Assembly: GCF_000270245.1 (NCBI RefSeq)
Contig: NC_015635.1
Location: 3,348,001-3,412,000, forward strand
Length of the DNA: 64,000 nt
Origin: Microlunatus phosphovorus NM-1
GTDB lineage: Bacteria > Actinomycetota > Actinomycetes > Propionibacteriales > Propionibacteriaceae
Direction: 5' to 3'
Of this stretch, positions 26,425 through 34,228 are shown piece by piece. How positions within the stretch are numbered: position 1 is the stretch's first letter; every line of letters begins with the position of its first letter. The notes below the pieces were generated by a model. The model saw only the letters and a program-made list of their open reading frames with translations, had not been told where the DNA came from and made no database searches. A program made the position numbers and the translations under genes.

Positions 26425-27735
26425 ATGAGCGACACCGACGACTCGCTCGCGCGATCCACGTTTCGGCGCGGGGCACGACTCGCCTCCCTGCCGTTGGGAT
26501 TCGCCGGCCGGGCGACGCTCGGACTCGGCAAGCGACTGGGTGGATCCTCACCGGAGGCGGTCAACGCCGAACTCCAGGAACGCGCCGCAGAGCAGTTGTT
26601 CAAGGTGCTCGGTGAGTTGAAGGGCGGCGCGATGAAGTTCGGCCAGACCCTCAGCCTGTTCGAGGCGGTGTTGCCCGAGGATGTGGCCGGGCCGTACCGC
26701 GAGCATTTGACCCGGCTCCAGGACTCAGCTCCCCCGATGCCGACGTCCCGGGTGCACGCGGTGCTAGCTCGCGAGTTCGGGGCGCGCTGGCGGTCCGAGC
26801 TGATCGAGCTGGACCCGCGGCCGGCCGCGGCTGCCTCGATCGGTCAGGTCCATCGCGGGGTATGGCGGGACGGCCGCCAGGTGGCGGTGAAGGTCCAGTA
26901 TCCCGGCGCCGACCAGGCGCTGCGTTCCGATCTGCGCCAGCTCGGCCGGCTGTCGAAGGTGATCGCGCCGCTGGCCGGCGGCATGGATGTCAAGCCGCTG
27001 GTCGAGGAGATGACCGAGCGGATCAGCGAGGAACTCGACTATCTGCTGGAGGCCGAGCACCAGCAGCAGGCCGCCGCAGGATTCGTCGGGCATCCCGAGT
27101 TCGTGGTTCCTGCCGTGCTCGCCGCGACGCCGCGAGTGCTGGTCAGTGAGTGGATCGAGGGGCGTCCGCTGTCGACGGTACGCGACGACCCGGCGGAGCA
27201 GCGCAACGCGATCGGGCTCACCTACGTACGCTTCCTGTTCGCGGGGCCGGCGACCGTCGGGCTGCTGCATGCCGACCCGCACCCCGGCAATTTCAAGGTG
27301 CTGCCCGACGGCCGGCTGGGCGTCGTCGACTTCGGTCTGGTCGCCCGGATGCCGGCGGGTTTGCCGGAGGCGGTCGGCCGAATCCTGCGGATCGCCGAAC
27401 TGGGCGATGCCGAGCAGGTCCACCAAGGGCTCAAGGCGGAAGGGTTCGTCGGCGACGATGTCAGCGCCCACGACCTGATGGAATACCTGGCGCCGTTCGT
27501 CGAGCCGGCCGCGGTGGAGGAGTTCCAGTTCTCCCGGGAGTGGATGCGTGATCAGTTCCGCCGGGTGCGAGATGTCCAGGGTGCCGGCGGTGTGGGACTT
27601 CGGATCAACCTGCCACCCAGCTATCTGCTGATCCACCGCGTCTGGCTCGGTGGCCTCGCGGTGCTGTCGCAACTCGGCGTCAAGGCTGCCTTCGGCAAGG
27701 TTCTCGAGGAGTTCCTGCCCGCCTACGCCCGCTGA
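26425..27735 (+). CDS. ABC1/UbiB-family atypical kinase
   Basis: The 436-residue protein has the family signature KxGQ in GGAMKFGQTLSLF (about residue 70), the Ala-rich nucleotide loop AAAASIGQVHRG, the conserved Lys in VAVKVQYPG, the catalytic LLHADPHPGNF and metal-binding VVDFGL. These match AarF/COQ8 ATPases, which support membrane lipid or quinone metabolism. The gene lies convergent with whiB7; the same trio of ABC1 kinase, whiB7 and uvrD2 is adjacent in mycobacteria as I recall. The ATG at 26425 lacks a strong ribosome-binding site. Confidence 0.92.
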   Translation: MSDTDDSLARSTFRRGARLASLPLGFAGRATLGLGKRLGGSSPEAVNAELQERAAEQLFKVLGELKGGAMKFGQTLSLFEAVLPEDVAGPYREHLTRLQDSAPPMPTSRVHAVLAREFGARWRSELIELDPRPAAAASIGQVHRGVWRDGRQVAVKVQYPGADQALRSDLRQLGRLSKVIAPLAGGMDVKPLVEEMTERISEELDYLLEAEHQQQAAAGFVGHPEFVVPAVLAATPRVLVSEWIEGRPLSTVRDDPAEQRNAIGLTYVRFLFAGPATVGLLHADPHPGNFKVLPDGRLGVVDFGLVARMPAGLPEAVGRILRIAELGDAEQVHQGLKAEGFVGDDVSAHDLMEYLAPFVEPAAVEEFQFSREWMRDQFRRVRDVQGAGGVGLRINLPPSYLLIHRVWLGGLAVLSQLGVKAAFGKVLEEFLPAYAR

Positions 27736-27801
27736 GGAGCGCCCACTGAGGGTCTGGCTACCAGAGGGCCCGGCCGAGCCACAACCGCACGGCATGGAAG
27801 A

Positions 27802-27844
27802 GCCGGCCCGGCAGGCCTGGGGATCCAGGCTCGCCGGGACCGGC
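27802..27844. terminator. Strong hairpin between convergent kinase and whiB7 genes
   Basis: The arm GCCGGCCCGGCAGGCCTGG pairs, with a few mismatches, with CCAGGCTCGCCGGGACCGGC around a GGAT loop. It lies in the 143-bp gap between two converging stops and probably serves both directions. Confidence 0.7.
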
Positions 27845-27878
27845 ATCCTCTCTCATGATGCCTGCTCCGCCGGGACAC

Positions 27879-28199
27879 TCACGCGGCGACCGGCTCAGGC
27901 AGCGGGTGCTTCCGCGGCCGCCCCCGCGGCCGCTTGCGGGCCACGACGACGCCGCCGATGAACAGCTCGCCGCCCCAGACGCCCCACGGCTCGCGCCGTT
28001 CCAAGGCTCCGGCCAGGCACTCCGGCCGCAGCGGGCAGTCCTGGCACTGTGCCTTCGCTGCCTCGACGTCGCCGGGTGACTCGGCGAACCACAGGTCGGG
28101 GTCGCCCAGTCGGCAGGGCAGGGTCTGCGTCTCCAGCGCCGAGGGACCCGTCCCCAGGAGCGTGGTGGCGCTCTTCAGGTCTCGTGCTGTCTTGTTCAT
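27879..28199 (-). CDS. whiB7: WhiB7 iron-sulfur transcription factor
   Basis: The 106-residue protein has the four [4Fe-4S] ligands Cys29, Cys52, Cys55 and Cys61, the EPWGVWGGE turn, and a C-terminal AT-hook (RGRPRKHP, about residues 92-99). The AT-hook separates WhiB7 from other WhiB proteins. WhiB7 binds the housekeeping sigma factor and turns on intrinsic antibiotic-resistance genes. The ATG at 28199 is chosen by alignment with the family; the frame continues upstream through the hairpin region. Its own leader contains a candidate promoter, a long uORF and an attenuator-like hairpin. Confidence 0.94.
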   Translation of the reverse strand: MNKTARDLKSATTLLGTGPSALETQTLPCRLGDPDLWFAESPGDVEAAKAQCQDCPLRPECLAGALERREPWGVWGGELFIGGVVVARKRPRGRPRKHPLPEPVAA

Positions 28200-28241
28200 G
28201 TTCGGCCAACTGTCTGCTCGTTCTTGGCCGGGAAACACGAA

Positions 28242-28276
28242 GGCCGTGAATCCCGGTTTGTCTGGGAGTCACGGCC
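28242..28276 (-). terminator. Attenuator-like hairpin in the whiB7 leader
   Basis: On the minus strand GGCCGTGA (from 28276) pairs with TCACGGCC (ending 28242), extended inside by CTCCCAG/CCGGGAT pairing around an ACAAA loop. The sequence after it reads TTCGTGTTT, a weak U-tract. It lies 43 bases upstream of the whiB7 ATG and 18 bases after the leader ORF stop. This is the layout expected for ribosome-controlled attenuation. Confidence 0.65.
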
Positions 28277-28294
28277 CTGAGGTCGTCGTCGGTG

Positions 28295-28576
28295 TCAGTT
28301 CACCGGCGGACTGTCAGGTGGCGGTCCCAAACGGGTCGGAAAGGTGGTGAAATCGATGCCTGTCTTGGCGGCCAAGCTGTGGGCCCACGAAACGCCCCGA
28401 CCCAGGTCCTTGACCTCATAGAGGCGCACTCCACCCGTGGAGTGCGAGCGGACCGTGGGCAGCAGCGGGTGGGTGACGGCGGACTGCACGGCAGGACGCA
28501 CCGCGGCGGCAGGGGTGACGCGCATGAGGGCGCCTTCGACCGCACTGACGGTGCATTCGAGCGTCTTCATTGTCAT
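28295..28576 (-). CDS. 93-residue leader ORF upstream of whiB7
   Basis: The ORF starts at ATG 28576 (GAGAAGG is 5 bases upstream; ATG 28570 is an alternative) and ends at 28295. The protein starts MTMKTLECTVSAVEGALMRV and ends in LGPPPDSPPVN. It resembles no family I know. The run of prolines just before the stop would slow ribosomes that lack EF-P help, 18 bases before the hairpin. Whether the peptide itself works or only its translation matters cannot be told. It sits inside the predicted whiB7 transcript. Confidence 0.55.
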   Translation of the reverse strand: MTMKTLECTVSAVEGALMRVTPAAAVRPAVQSAVTHPLLPTVRSHSTGGVRLYEVKDLGRGVSWAHSLAAKTGIDFTTFPTRLGPPPDSPPVN

Positions 28577-28636
28577 CACCACCTTCTCGGACTGGAATCT
28601 GCAGCGTGCACGCTGAAGACCAGCGGCACGACGTTC

Positions 28637-28674
28637 AGATTAGGTCACTGACAAGAGCATCCGCAATCGGTTTT
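28637..28674 (-). promoter_or_regulatory. Probable WhiB7-type promoter of whiB7
   Basis: Read on the minus strand, AAAACCGA is followed by TTGCGG (-35, 28661-28666), an 18-bp spacer and TAATCT (-10, 28637-28642). An A/T tract a few bases upstream of the -35 box is the mark of WhiB7-activated promoters, so autoactivation is likely. The 28700s hold only the end of the intergenic gap to uvrD2. Confidence 0.6.
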
Positions 28675-28769
28675 ACGTACATGTTCGCCAGAAGTTTTTT
28701 CTTACCTGGTGGATGCGTTCGCGGGCACGCCCGAGGAGCCGACTCCGGCAGCCGATCGACCCCGGCGGA

Positions 28770-30911
28770 TCAGGTCTCCGCAGCCAGGATGGCGAGCACC
28801 TGATCGCCGTACTTGCCCAGCTTCGCCTGGCCGAGTCCCGGGATCTTGAGCAGTGCTGCGTCTGAGGTCGGGCGGGCCTCGGCGATCGCTATCAAGGTGG
28901 CATCGGTGAAGACGCAGAACGCCGGCACCTTCTCCTCCGCCGAGGTCTGCTTGCGCCACTCCTTCAGCAGGGTCAAGGTCCGCTCGTCGTAGGTGGCCGG
29001 GCAGTCGGCGTGGCGGCCGAGCTTGCGCTCGGCGGCGTCGTGCAGCGCATGACCGCAGGTCCGGCAGTGGGCCGCGAGCACGGTGCCCTTCCGACGCTGG
29101 CGCTGGTCGCCCGCGGCGCTCGGCGCCGCACCGCCGCGATAGTGCGCGGGCAACAGCGGATCCAGGAACCGCGACGGTTTGCGCGTCGCCTGCCCCCCGC
29201 CGCGGGTCCGCGACCACGACACGTGCAGGTGCTCTCGCGCCCGGGTGAGCCCGACATAGAGCAGCCGGCGTTCCTCGGCGACCTCGTCCGGCCGGGTGGC
29301 GAGCACGAACGGCAGCGATCCCTCCTGGATGCCGAACAGCGCCACCGCATCCCACTCCAGGCCCTTGGCCGAGTGCAAGGTGGAGACCGTCACTCCTTGC
29401 GCCGAGGGCACGTGCTGCGCCTGGGCGCGCCGCTCCAACTCCTCGACCACCACCGGGAGACCGATCGGCTCCGCGCTGGCCGCCGCGAGGTCCTCGGCGA
29501 CCGCGACCAGCGCGGCCAACGATTCCCAGCGCTCGCGTACCGCGCCGGCGCCGCTCGGCGGCTGCTCGGTCCAGCCGAGCGCGCCCAGGGTGGCCTGCAC
29601 CTCGGCCACCGCGTCCGCCGGACGGTCCCCGTCCAGCTCGGTGATCGCTCGTGCCTGGGTCCGCAGGGCGTGCAGCGCCTGTCGCACCTCGGCGCGCTCG
29701 TAGAAGCGCTCACCCCCGCGCACCAGGTACGGGATGTTCCGCTCGGCCAGAGCCTGCTCCATGACGGGTGACTGTGCGTTGATGCGGAACAGCACGGCCA
29801 TCTCGCGGTAGTCCACCCCGCGCGCCGCGAGCCCGGCCAGCCAGTCGGCGATCTCGGCGGCCTCGTCTGCCTCGTTCTGGGACTCCTGCAGCAATGGCTC
29901 CGGACCGGGTGGTCGCTGTGCCTGAAGCTCCACCGCATCGATCCCGCCGCCGGCCGTCGGACCACGACCCGCGCGCATCACCGCGTTCGCGGCACCGACC
30001 ACCTGAGGCGTGGAGCGATAGTCACGAACCAGCCGGACCACCGTCGCGTTCGGATGCCGACGAGCGAAGCCGGTGAGGAAATCGGCGCGGGCACCAGCGA
30101 AGGAGTGGATGGTCTGGGCAGGATCGCCGACCACGCACAGCTCCGACCGGTTGCCACGCCAGAGCTCCAACAGGCGATGCTGCAGCGGTGAGACGTCCTG
30201 GTATTCGTCGACCACCAGGTGCCGATAGGTCCGCTGCACCTGATCGCGGATGTCGTCGTGCTCGGCCAGCAGCGCGGCGGTGCACAGCAGGATGTCCTCG
30301 AAGTCGATCCGGCCTCGCTGCCGCTTCAACTCCTCATAGCCGGTGAAGATCCGCGCCACCGTCTCCGGGTCGATGCCGGACACCGTCCGGTCCAGCGGCG
30401 CGGCCACCCGGGCGTAGTCCTCCGGTGTGGTGTTGCTGACCTTGGCCCAGGAGATCTCACCGAGCAGGTCGCGCAGCCGGGCCGTGTCGACCCGGACTCG
30501 CAGCCGGCCGGCCGCCTCGGCGACCAGGGACATCCGGTTGTCCAGCACCGACGGCAGCTCACCACCGTACGCCTTCGGCCAGAAGTACTGCGCCTGTCGC
30601 AAGGCCGCCGAATGGAACGTACGCGCCTGCACCCCGCGGGCGCCCAGCTGCTGCAAGCGGCCGCGCATCTCCCCCGCCGCCCGGGTGGTGAACGTCACCG
30701 CGAGCACGGCCGTCGGCGAGTAGGCCCCCACGGCCACCCCGTACGCGATCCGGTGCGTGATGGCCCTGGTCTTGCCAGTGCCCGCGCCGGCGATCACCGC
30801 CACCGGACCATGCAGGGCGGTCGCGACCGCCCGCTGCTCCGGATCGAGCGCAGCCAAGAGCAGTTCCGGATCGCCGCCGATCCGCGGCGGCGCGATCGAG
30901 GCGGTAGACAT
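28770..30911 (-). CDS. uvrD2: UvrD2-like SF1A DNA helicase with HRDC domain
   Basis: The product is 713 residues. Walker A is AGAGTGKT near residue 42 and motif II is VDEYQD near 232. Motifs V-VI include VTVSTLHSAKGLEWDAVAL and LYVGLTRARE. After a linker carrying CRTCGHALHD and a third Cys (HADC), the C-terminal 75 residues are an HRDC domain (LLKEWRKQTSAEEKVPAF). This architecture is that of mycobacterial UvrD2; the usual fourth Cys of the linker is not seen and a His may replace it. The ATG at 30911 is used; an in-frame GTG lies at 30935. It acts in DNA repair and replication. Confidence 0.9.
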   Translation of the reverse strand: MSTASIAPPRIGGDPELLLAALDPEQRAVATALHGPVAVIAGAGTGKTRAITHRIAYGVAVGAYSPTAVLAVTFTTRAAGEMRGRLQQLGARGVQARTFHSAALRQAQYFWPKAYGGELPSVLDNRMSLVAEAAGRLRVRVDTARLRDLLGEISWAKVSNTTPEDYARVAAPLDRTVSGIDPETVARIFTGYEELKRQRGRIDFEDILLCTAALLAEHDDIRDQVQRTYRHLVVDEYQDVSPLQHRLLELWRGNRSELCVVGDPAQTIHSFAGARADFLTGFARRHPNATVVRLVRDYRSTPQVVGAANAVMRAGRGPTAGGGIDAVELQAQRPPGPEPLLQESQNEADEAAEIADWLAGLAARGVDYREMAVLFRINAQSPVMEQALAERNIPYLVRGGERFYERAEVRQALHALRTQARAITELDGDRPADAVAEVQATLGALGWTEQPPSGAGAVRERWESLAALVAVAEDLAAASAEPIGLPVVVEELERRAQAQHVPSAQGVTVSTLHSAKGLEWDAVALFGIQEGSLPFVLATRPDEVAEERRLLYVGLTRAREHLHVSWSRTRGGGQATRKPSRFLDPLLPAHYRGGAAPSAAGDQRQRRKGTVLAAHCRTCGHALHDAAERKLGRHADCPATYDERTLTLLKEWRKQTSAEEKVPAFCVFTDATLIAIAEARPTSDAALLKIPGLGQAKLGKYGDQVLAILAAET

Positions 30912-31000
30912 GGGAGCAACTCTAGGCTCGGCCACCGACGGGGTCTTCGTCGCTCACTGCGAGGCTGCGCTCCCAAGACTCCGTCTTCCTCTTGGGGTGT

Positions 31001-31103
31001 GTGACATGTTTGGCCCGCGGGCGCAAGGCATGCCGAAGTTCCGCTCGATCCGCGATCGTCCTTGGCCCGCGGGCGCGAACCGTACCCCGGGGCACGCTCG
31101 CGG
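31001..31103. repeat. Two more units of the 52-bp repeat family
   Basis: Unit 31052-31103 begins GCGATCGTCCTTGGCCCGCG, nearly identical to the start of units in the 18-kb array, and has the matching tail GGCACGCTCGCGG. A more diverged unit occupies 31001-31051. They fill most of the 196-bp gap between uvrD2 and the acetyltransferase gene, 12.5 kb from the main array. Confidence 0.8.
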
Positions 31104-31107
31104 CGGA

Positions 31108-31599
31108 TCAGCGGAGCGCCAGCACCATCTCGTGCTCCAGCAGGCTGGGCTGGTGCGGCAGCGGTTCCGTCACGCCGGTACGGACGAATCCGCACCGTGC
31201 ATACAGCCGAGCGGCGCCGTCGTTGGTCTCCACCACATGCAACCGAACCCGGCTTGCCCCGTCTGCCCTGGCCTGTGCCACGACGGCCTCGACAAGCTGC
31301 TCGCCGACACCGCAGCGCCGGGCTTCCGCGACGACGAACATCGCCACCAGGTTCACCGTCCCGGGCTCCCCCGGATCGGTGAACCCGGTCGCCGTCCCGA
31401 TCACCTCGCCATCCGCGTTCCCCGCCAGGAACTGAGCGGAATCGCCGATCCGTGCCTTCCATTGCTCGGGCAGGAAGGCGATCTCGCGCTCATAGGTCGA
31501 GGCAAAGGCAAGTGGCGCATCACGCAGCGCCCGCAACCGAATCGCACGCGAGCGTTCCCAGTCGGCTTCGACGCTGCGACGCACCACTACCGCATCCAC
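31108..31599 (-). CDS. GNAT-family N-acetyltransferase
   Basis: The 163-residue protein has the GNAT fold, with the acetyl-CoA loop ARRCGVGEQLVEAVVAQA near residue 90 and the C-terminal NDGAARLYARCGFVRTG block. The start MDAVVVRRSVEADWERSRAIRLRALRD-type region is typical for the family, and the ATG at 31599 is the only sensible start. The acetylated substrate is unknown. It lies upstream of uvrD2 on the same strand, separated by repeat DNA, so a shared transcript is doubtful. Confidence 0.85.
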   Translation of the reverse strand: MDAVVVRRSVEADWERSRAIRLRALRDAPLAFASTYEREIAFLPEQWKARIGDSAQFLAGNADGEVIGTATGFTDPGEPGTVNLVAMFVVAEARRCGVGEQLVEAVVAQARADGASRVRLHVVETNDGAARLYARCGFVRTGVTEPLPHQPSLLEHEMVLALR

Positions 31600-31716
31600 G
31601 CTGCTTAGTGTGTCCCCCGTGGGACCCGCTCGGCCAGGGGATTACTTCCCGGAGTATGTGATCAGGACCGCAGTCACAAGCGGAATGCCAGGCCTCCCTG
31701 ACAGGTTTGAGTCACC

Positions 31717-31965
31717 ATGGCACAGGTGACGATGTACACCACACAGTGGTGTGGCTACTGCTATCGGCTGAAGGCGCAGCTCAGGCACGCCGACATCGCC
31801 TATGACGAAGTGGACATCGCGCGCCACCCCGAGGCGGCTGACCTGGTGGCCTCGATCAACGACGGCAATCAGACCGTGCCCACCCTGGTCTTCGCCGACG
31901 GCTCCGCACTGACCAACCCGAGTGTCGCCCAGGTGCAGGACCGGCTGGCCGTCCTCAGCTCGTGA
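31717..31965 (+). CDS. mrx1: Mycoredoxin-like glutaredoxin
   Basis: The 82-residue protein starts MAQVTMYTTQWCGYC and has the CGYC active site (Cys12, Cys15), the cis-Pro loop TVPTLVF and a short C-terminal helix. CGYC and this size fit mycoredoxin-1, which reduces protein-mycothiol disulfides in actinobacteria. The M. tuberculosis counterpart (Rv3198A) also lies beside uvrD2. The ATG at 31717 is in a good place for the fold. It would use mycothiol as cofactor, consistent with the proposed phylum. Confidence 0.92.
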   Translation: MAQVTMYTTQWCGYCYRLKAQLRHADIAYDEVDIARHPEAADLVASINDGNQTVPTLVFADGSALTNPSVAQVQDRLAVLSS

Positions 31966-31978
31966 GTCTCCCCTTGTG

Positions 31979-32659
31979 ATGGCCGACTCGACCGCAACGT
32001 CCAGTGGAATGACCGGGATCGCCGGGATCACGACCGTCGTCTTCGACATCGACGGCACCCTGCTCGACTCGGCGGCCGGCATCCTGGCCGGCTTCCGACG
32101 GGCCCTGGTCGCGGGCGGTGTCGCAACACCCGCGGAAGCCGACCTCCGGATCCATCTCGGTCCGCCGCTACTGGACTTCCTGGTGACCGCAGGCGTGGCT
32201 CAGGACCGTCTTGCAGAGGCTGCACAGGCGTACCACGACTTCTATCTCACTGATGGGATCTGGCAGGCAAGCCCGTACGCGGGGATCACTCCGCTGCTCG
32301 ACCGACTGGTCGCCTCCGGCTATCGGCTGGCCACCGCATCGGCGAAGCGATCGGCGACTGCCGAGGCCATTGTCACCGCACACGGTCTGGCGCCCTACTT
32401 CGCGGTGATCGGCGGCACCAGCCAGACCAGGCTCACCAAGGCTGACACCCTCGGGTATGTGCTGGCCGAGCTCAATGCCGAGCCGGGCGAGACGATCATG
32501 ATCGGCGACCGGCACCACGACATCGAGGGAGCGCACGCCCACGGGATCCGGGCGATCGGCGTGCGCTGGGGCTACGGCGTGGGCGACGAGCTGGTGCGCG
32601 CCAGGGCTGACTGGCTCGCCGACGACGTCGCTGACCTGGTTCGACTGCTCGGGGCGTGA
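31979..32659 (+). CDS. HAD-family phosphatase (phosphoglycolate phosphatase-like)
   Basis: The 226-residue protein has HAD motif I in VFDIDGTLLDS (nucleophile Asp), a helical cap, motif II/III region ATASAKRS and motif IV MIGDRHHDIEGAHAHG. Nearest in style are phosphoglycolate phosphatases and PpaX-like enzymes. The start is uncertain: ATG 31979 is taken, 13 bases after the mycoredoxin stop, and ATG 32009 is also possible. The gene may share a transcript with mycoredoxin. The substrate is not determined by sequence. Confidence 0.87.
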   Translation: MADSTATSSGMTGIAGITTVVFDIDGTLLDSAAGILAGFRRALVAGGVATPAEADLRIHLGPPLLDFLVTAGVAQDRLAEAAQAYHDFYLTDGIWQASPYAGITPLLDRLVASGYRLATASAKRSATAEAIVTAHGLAPYFAVIGGTSQTRLTKADTLGYVLAELNAEPGETIMIGDRHHDIEGAHAHGIRAIGVRWGYGVGDELVRARADWLADDVADLVRLLGA

Positions 32660-32662
32660 GGC

Positions 32663-32869
32663 TCAGCGCACCCGAGCGGTGATCACCAGATACTCCCAGT
32701 CCATGACCAGCGGTGCACCGTCGCCGAGATCGAATCGCCGACCGAGCGCATCGAGATCGCGATCCAGCGCCGCGACCCGGTCCGGTTGATCGGCCAGCGC
32801 TCGGTTTGCCGCGGTGGTCGGCCCGTAGTTGGTCGTGAAGTAGTCCCGGAAATCCGCCGCCTGATCCAC
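32663..32869 (-). pseudogene. C-terminal remnant of a SAM-dependent methyltransferase
   Basis: The 68-residue frame from GTG 32869 (AGGAGG 7 bases upstream) contains DFRDYFTTNYGPTTAANR, DRVAALDRDLDALGRR and MDWEYLVITARVR. This matches the C-terminal 70 residues of class I methyltransferases of the UbiE/COQ5-like group as I recall them. The SAM-binding part is missing; the frame upstream enters the clpP promoter region. It is most likely a deletion remnant, but the good ribosome-binding site leaves open a short expressed protein. It converges with the HAD gene. Confidence 0.55.
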
Positions 32870-32926
32870 CGTTCCGCCTCCTGACCCGCCGCACCGCTGC
32901 CCTGACCCTCCGGAGCACACGAGAGA

Positions 32927-32943
32927 ATCTGCCAGAGGCAGAT
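32927..32943. promoter_or_regulatory. Palindrome upstream of the clpP pair
   Basis: ATCTGCC-AGA-GGCAGAT is a perfect 7+3+7 inverted repeat, 57 bases upstream of the first clpP start. It may be an operator. It does not match the ClgR-type site seen at 36022. Confidence 0.45.
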
Positions 32944-32999
32944 CCGCCCACAGCAGCACGGTCTTCGCCGCCAGGTCCGATCCGGGCACGGTGGTGACC

Positions 33000-33605
33000 A
33001 TGAGCGAAACAGCCACCACACCCTTCGACGAGCAACTGCTCAGTCGACTGCTGCACCAGCGCATCATCGTCCTCGGCGCCGAGGTCGACGACCCGATCGC
33101 CAACCGCATCTGCGCCCAGCTGCTGCTGTTGTCGGCCGAGGATCCGCGCGCCGACATCAGTCTCTACATCAACTCCCCCGGCGGCTCGGTCTCCGCGGGC
33201 TTGGCGATCATGGACACCATGCGGCTGATCCCCAACGAGGTCAGCACGCTGGCCATGGGCTTGGCCGCGAGCATGGGACAGTTCCTGCTGACCGCCGGCA
33301 CGCCGGGCAAGCGGTACGCGCTCCCGCACGCGCGGGTGCTGCTCCACCAAGGTTCCGCCGGGATCGGCGGCACCGCGGTCGACATCGAGATCCAGGCACA
33401 GAACCTGGAGCACACCCGCGACACGGTGCTCGGGCTGATCGCCGAGCACAGCGGGCAACCGATCGAGCGGATCGAGCAGGACTCGCTGCGCGACCGTTGG
33501 TTCACCGCCGAGGAGGCCAGAGCGTACGGCCTGGTCGATCACGTGGTGAGCACGCTGGACGACATCCGGCCGGAGGGCCGGCGCGCAGTGGGGCTGGCCC
33601 GATGA
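33000..33605 (+). CDS. clpP: ClpP-type serine protease subunit, first of pair
   Basis: The 201-residue protein has the ClpP fold: IYINSPGG-type [13 protein letters not shown], catalytic Ser91 in GLAASMGQ and His116 in [10 protein letters not shown], with the Asp in the later [10 protein letters not shown] segment. It assembles with a second ClpP and a Clp ATPase into a barrel protease. The ATG at 33000 is chosen over upstream GTGs because it matches family length. Its stop overlaps the next clpP start (ATGA). No clpX or tig gene is adjacent, unlike the usual housekeeping locus, so this may be an accessory pair. Confidence 0.92.
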   Translation: MSETATTPFDEQLLSRLLHQRIIVLGAEVDDPIANRICAQLLLLSAEDPRADISLYINSPGGSVSAGLAIMDTMRLIPNEVSTLAMGLAASMGQFLLTAGTPGKRYALPHARVLLHQGSAGIGGTAVDIEIQAQNLEHTRDTVLGLIAEHSGQPIERIEQDSLRDRWFTAEEARAYGLVDHVVSTLDDIRPEGRRAVGLAR

Positions 33606-34201
33606 GCAGCTACACCATCCCCAATGTGGTCGAGAAGCGGCCGACCGGAGAGCGTGCGCTGGACATCTACAGCCGGCTGCTGTCGGACCGGATCGTCTAT
33701 CTCGGCACCGAGTTGGACGACGGTGTGGCGAACGTGATCGTCGCCCAGCTGCTCCACCTGGAGTCGGAGGACGCCGAGCGGGAGATCAACCTGTACATCA
33801 ACTCCCCTGGTGGCTCGATGACCGCGATGCTGGCCATCTACGACACCCTGCAGTTCATCCACGCACCGGTGGCGACCACCTGTGTCGGTCAGGCCGCCTC
33901 TGCTGCGGCGGTGCTGCTGGCGGCCGGCTCGCCCGGTCGGCGCTCGATCCTGCCGCATGGCCGGGTGCTGCTCCATCAGCCCTCGGCCGAGGGGCGCGGG
34001 ACCTTGCCGGACCTGGTGCTGCACGCCCGTGAGGTGATGCGGATCCGGGCTCAGATGGAAGAGGTGCTGTCCCTTCACACCGGTCAGTCCGTCCAGCGGC
34101 TCAGAGCCGACACCGACCGGGACAAGATCTTCACCGCCGAGGAGGCAGTCGCGTACGGGATCGTGGATGCGGTGATCGGGAGCCGGAAGCTGCTGGCCTG
34201 A
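33602..34201 (+). CDS. clpP: ClpP-type serine protease subunit, second of pair
   Basis: The 199-residue product is a second ClpP, with catalytic Ser in [16 protein letters not shown] and His in [15 protein letters not shown]. The extra N-terminus ([23 protein letters not shown]) is typical of actinobacterial ClpP2 subunits. It is coupled to the first clpP by ATGA and should form mixed ClpP1-ClpP2 rings. It converges with the FUSC gene, with 27 bases between stops. Which AAA+ partner it uses is unknown. Confidence 0.92.
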   Translation: MSSYTIPNVVEKRPTGERALDIYSRLLSDRIVYLGTELDDGVANVIVAQLLHLESEDAEREINLYINSPGGSMTAMLAIYDTLQFIHAPVATTCVGQAASAAAVLLAAGSPGRRSILPHGRVLLHQPSAEGRGTLPDLVLHAREVMRIRAQMEEVLSLHTGQSVQRLRADTDRDKIFTAEEAVAYGIVDAVIGSRKLLA

Positions 34202-34228
34202 GTTGCCGTGTTCAGCCAAGTCGTCGGG

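Noticed and set aside
30911-31107. Alternative upstream start of uvrD2 and a coding frame through the 52-bp repeat
   Set aside because: The extension adds only eight residues and the region beyond is repeat DNA; the ATG at 30911 suffices.
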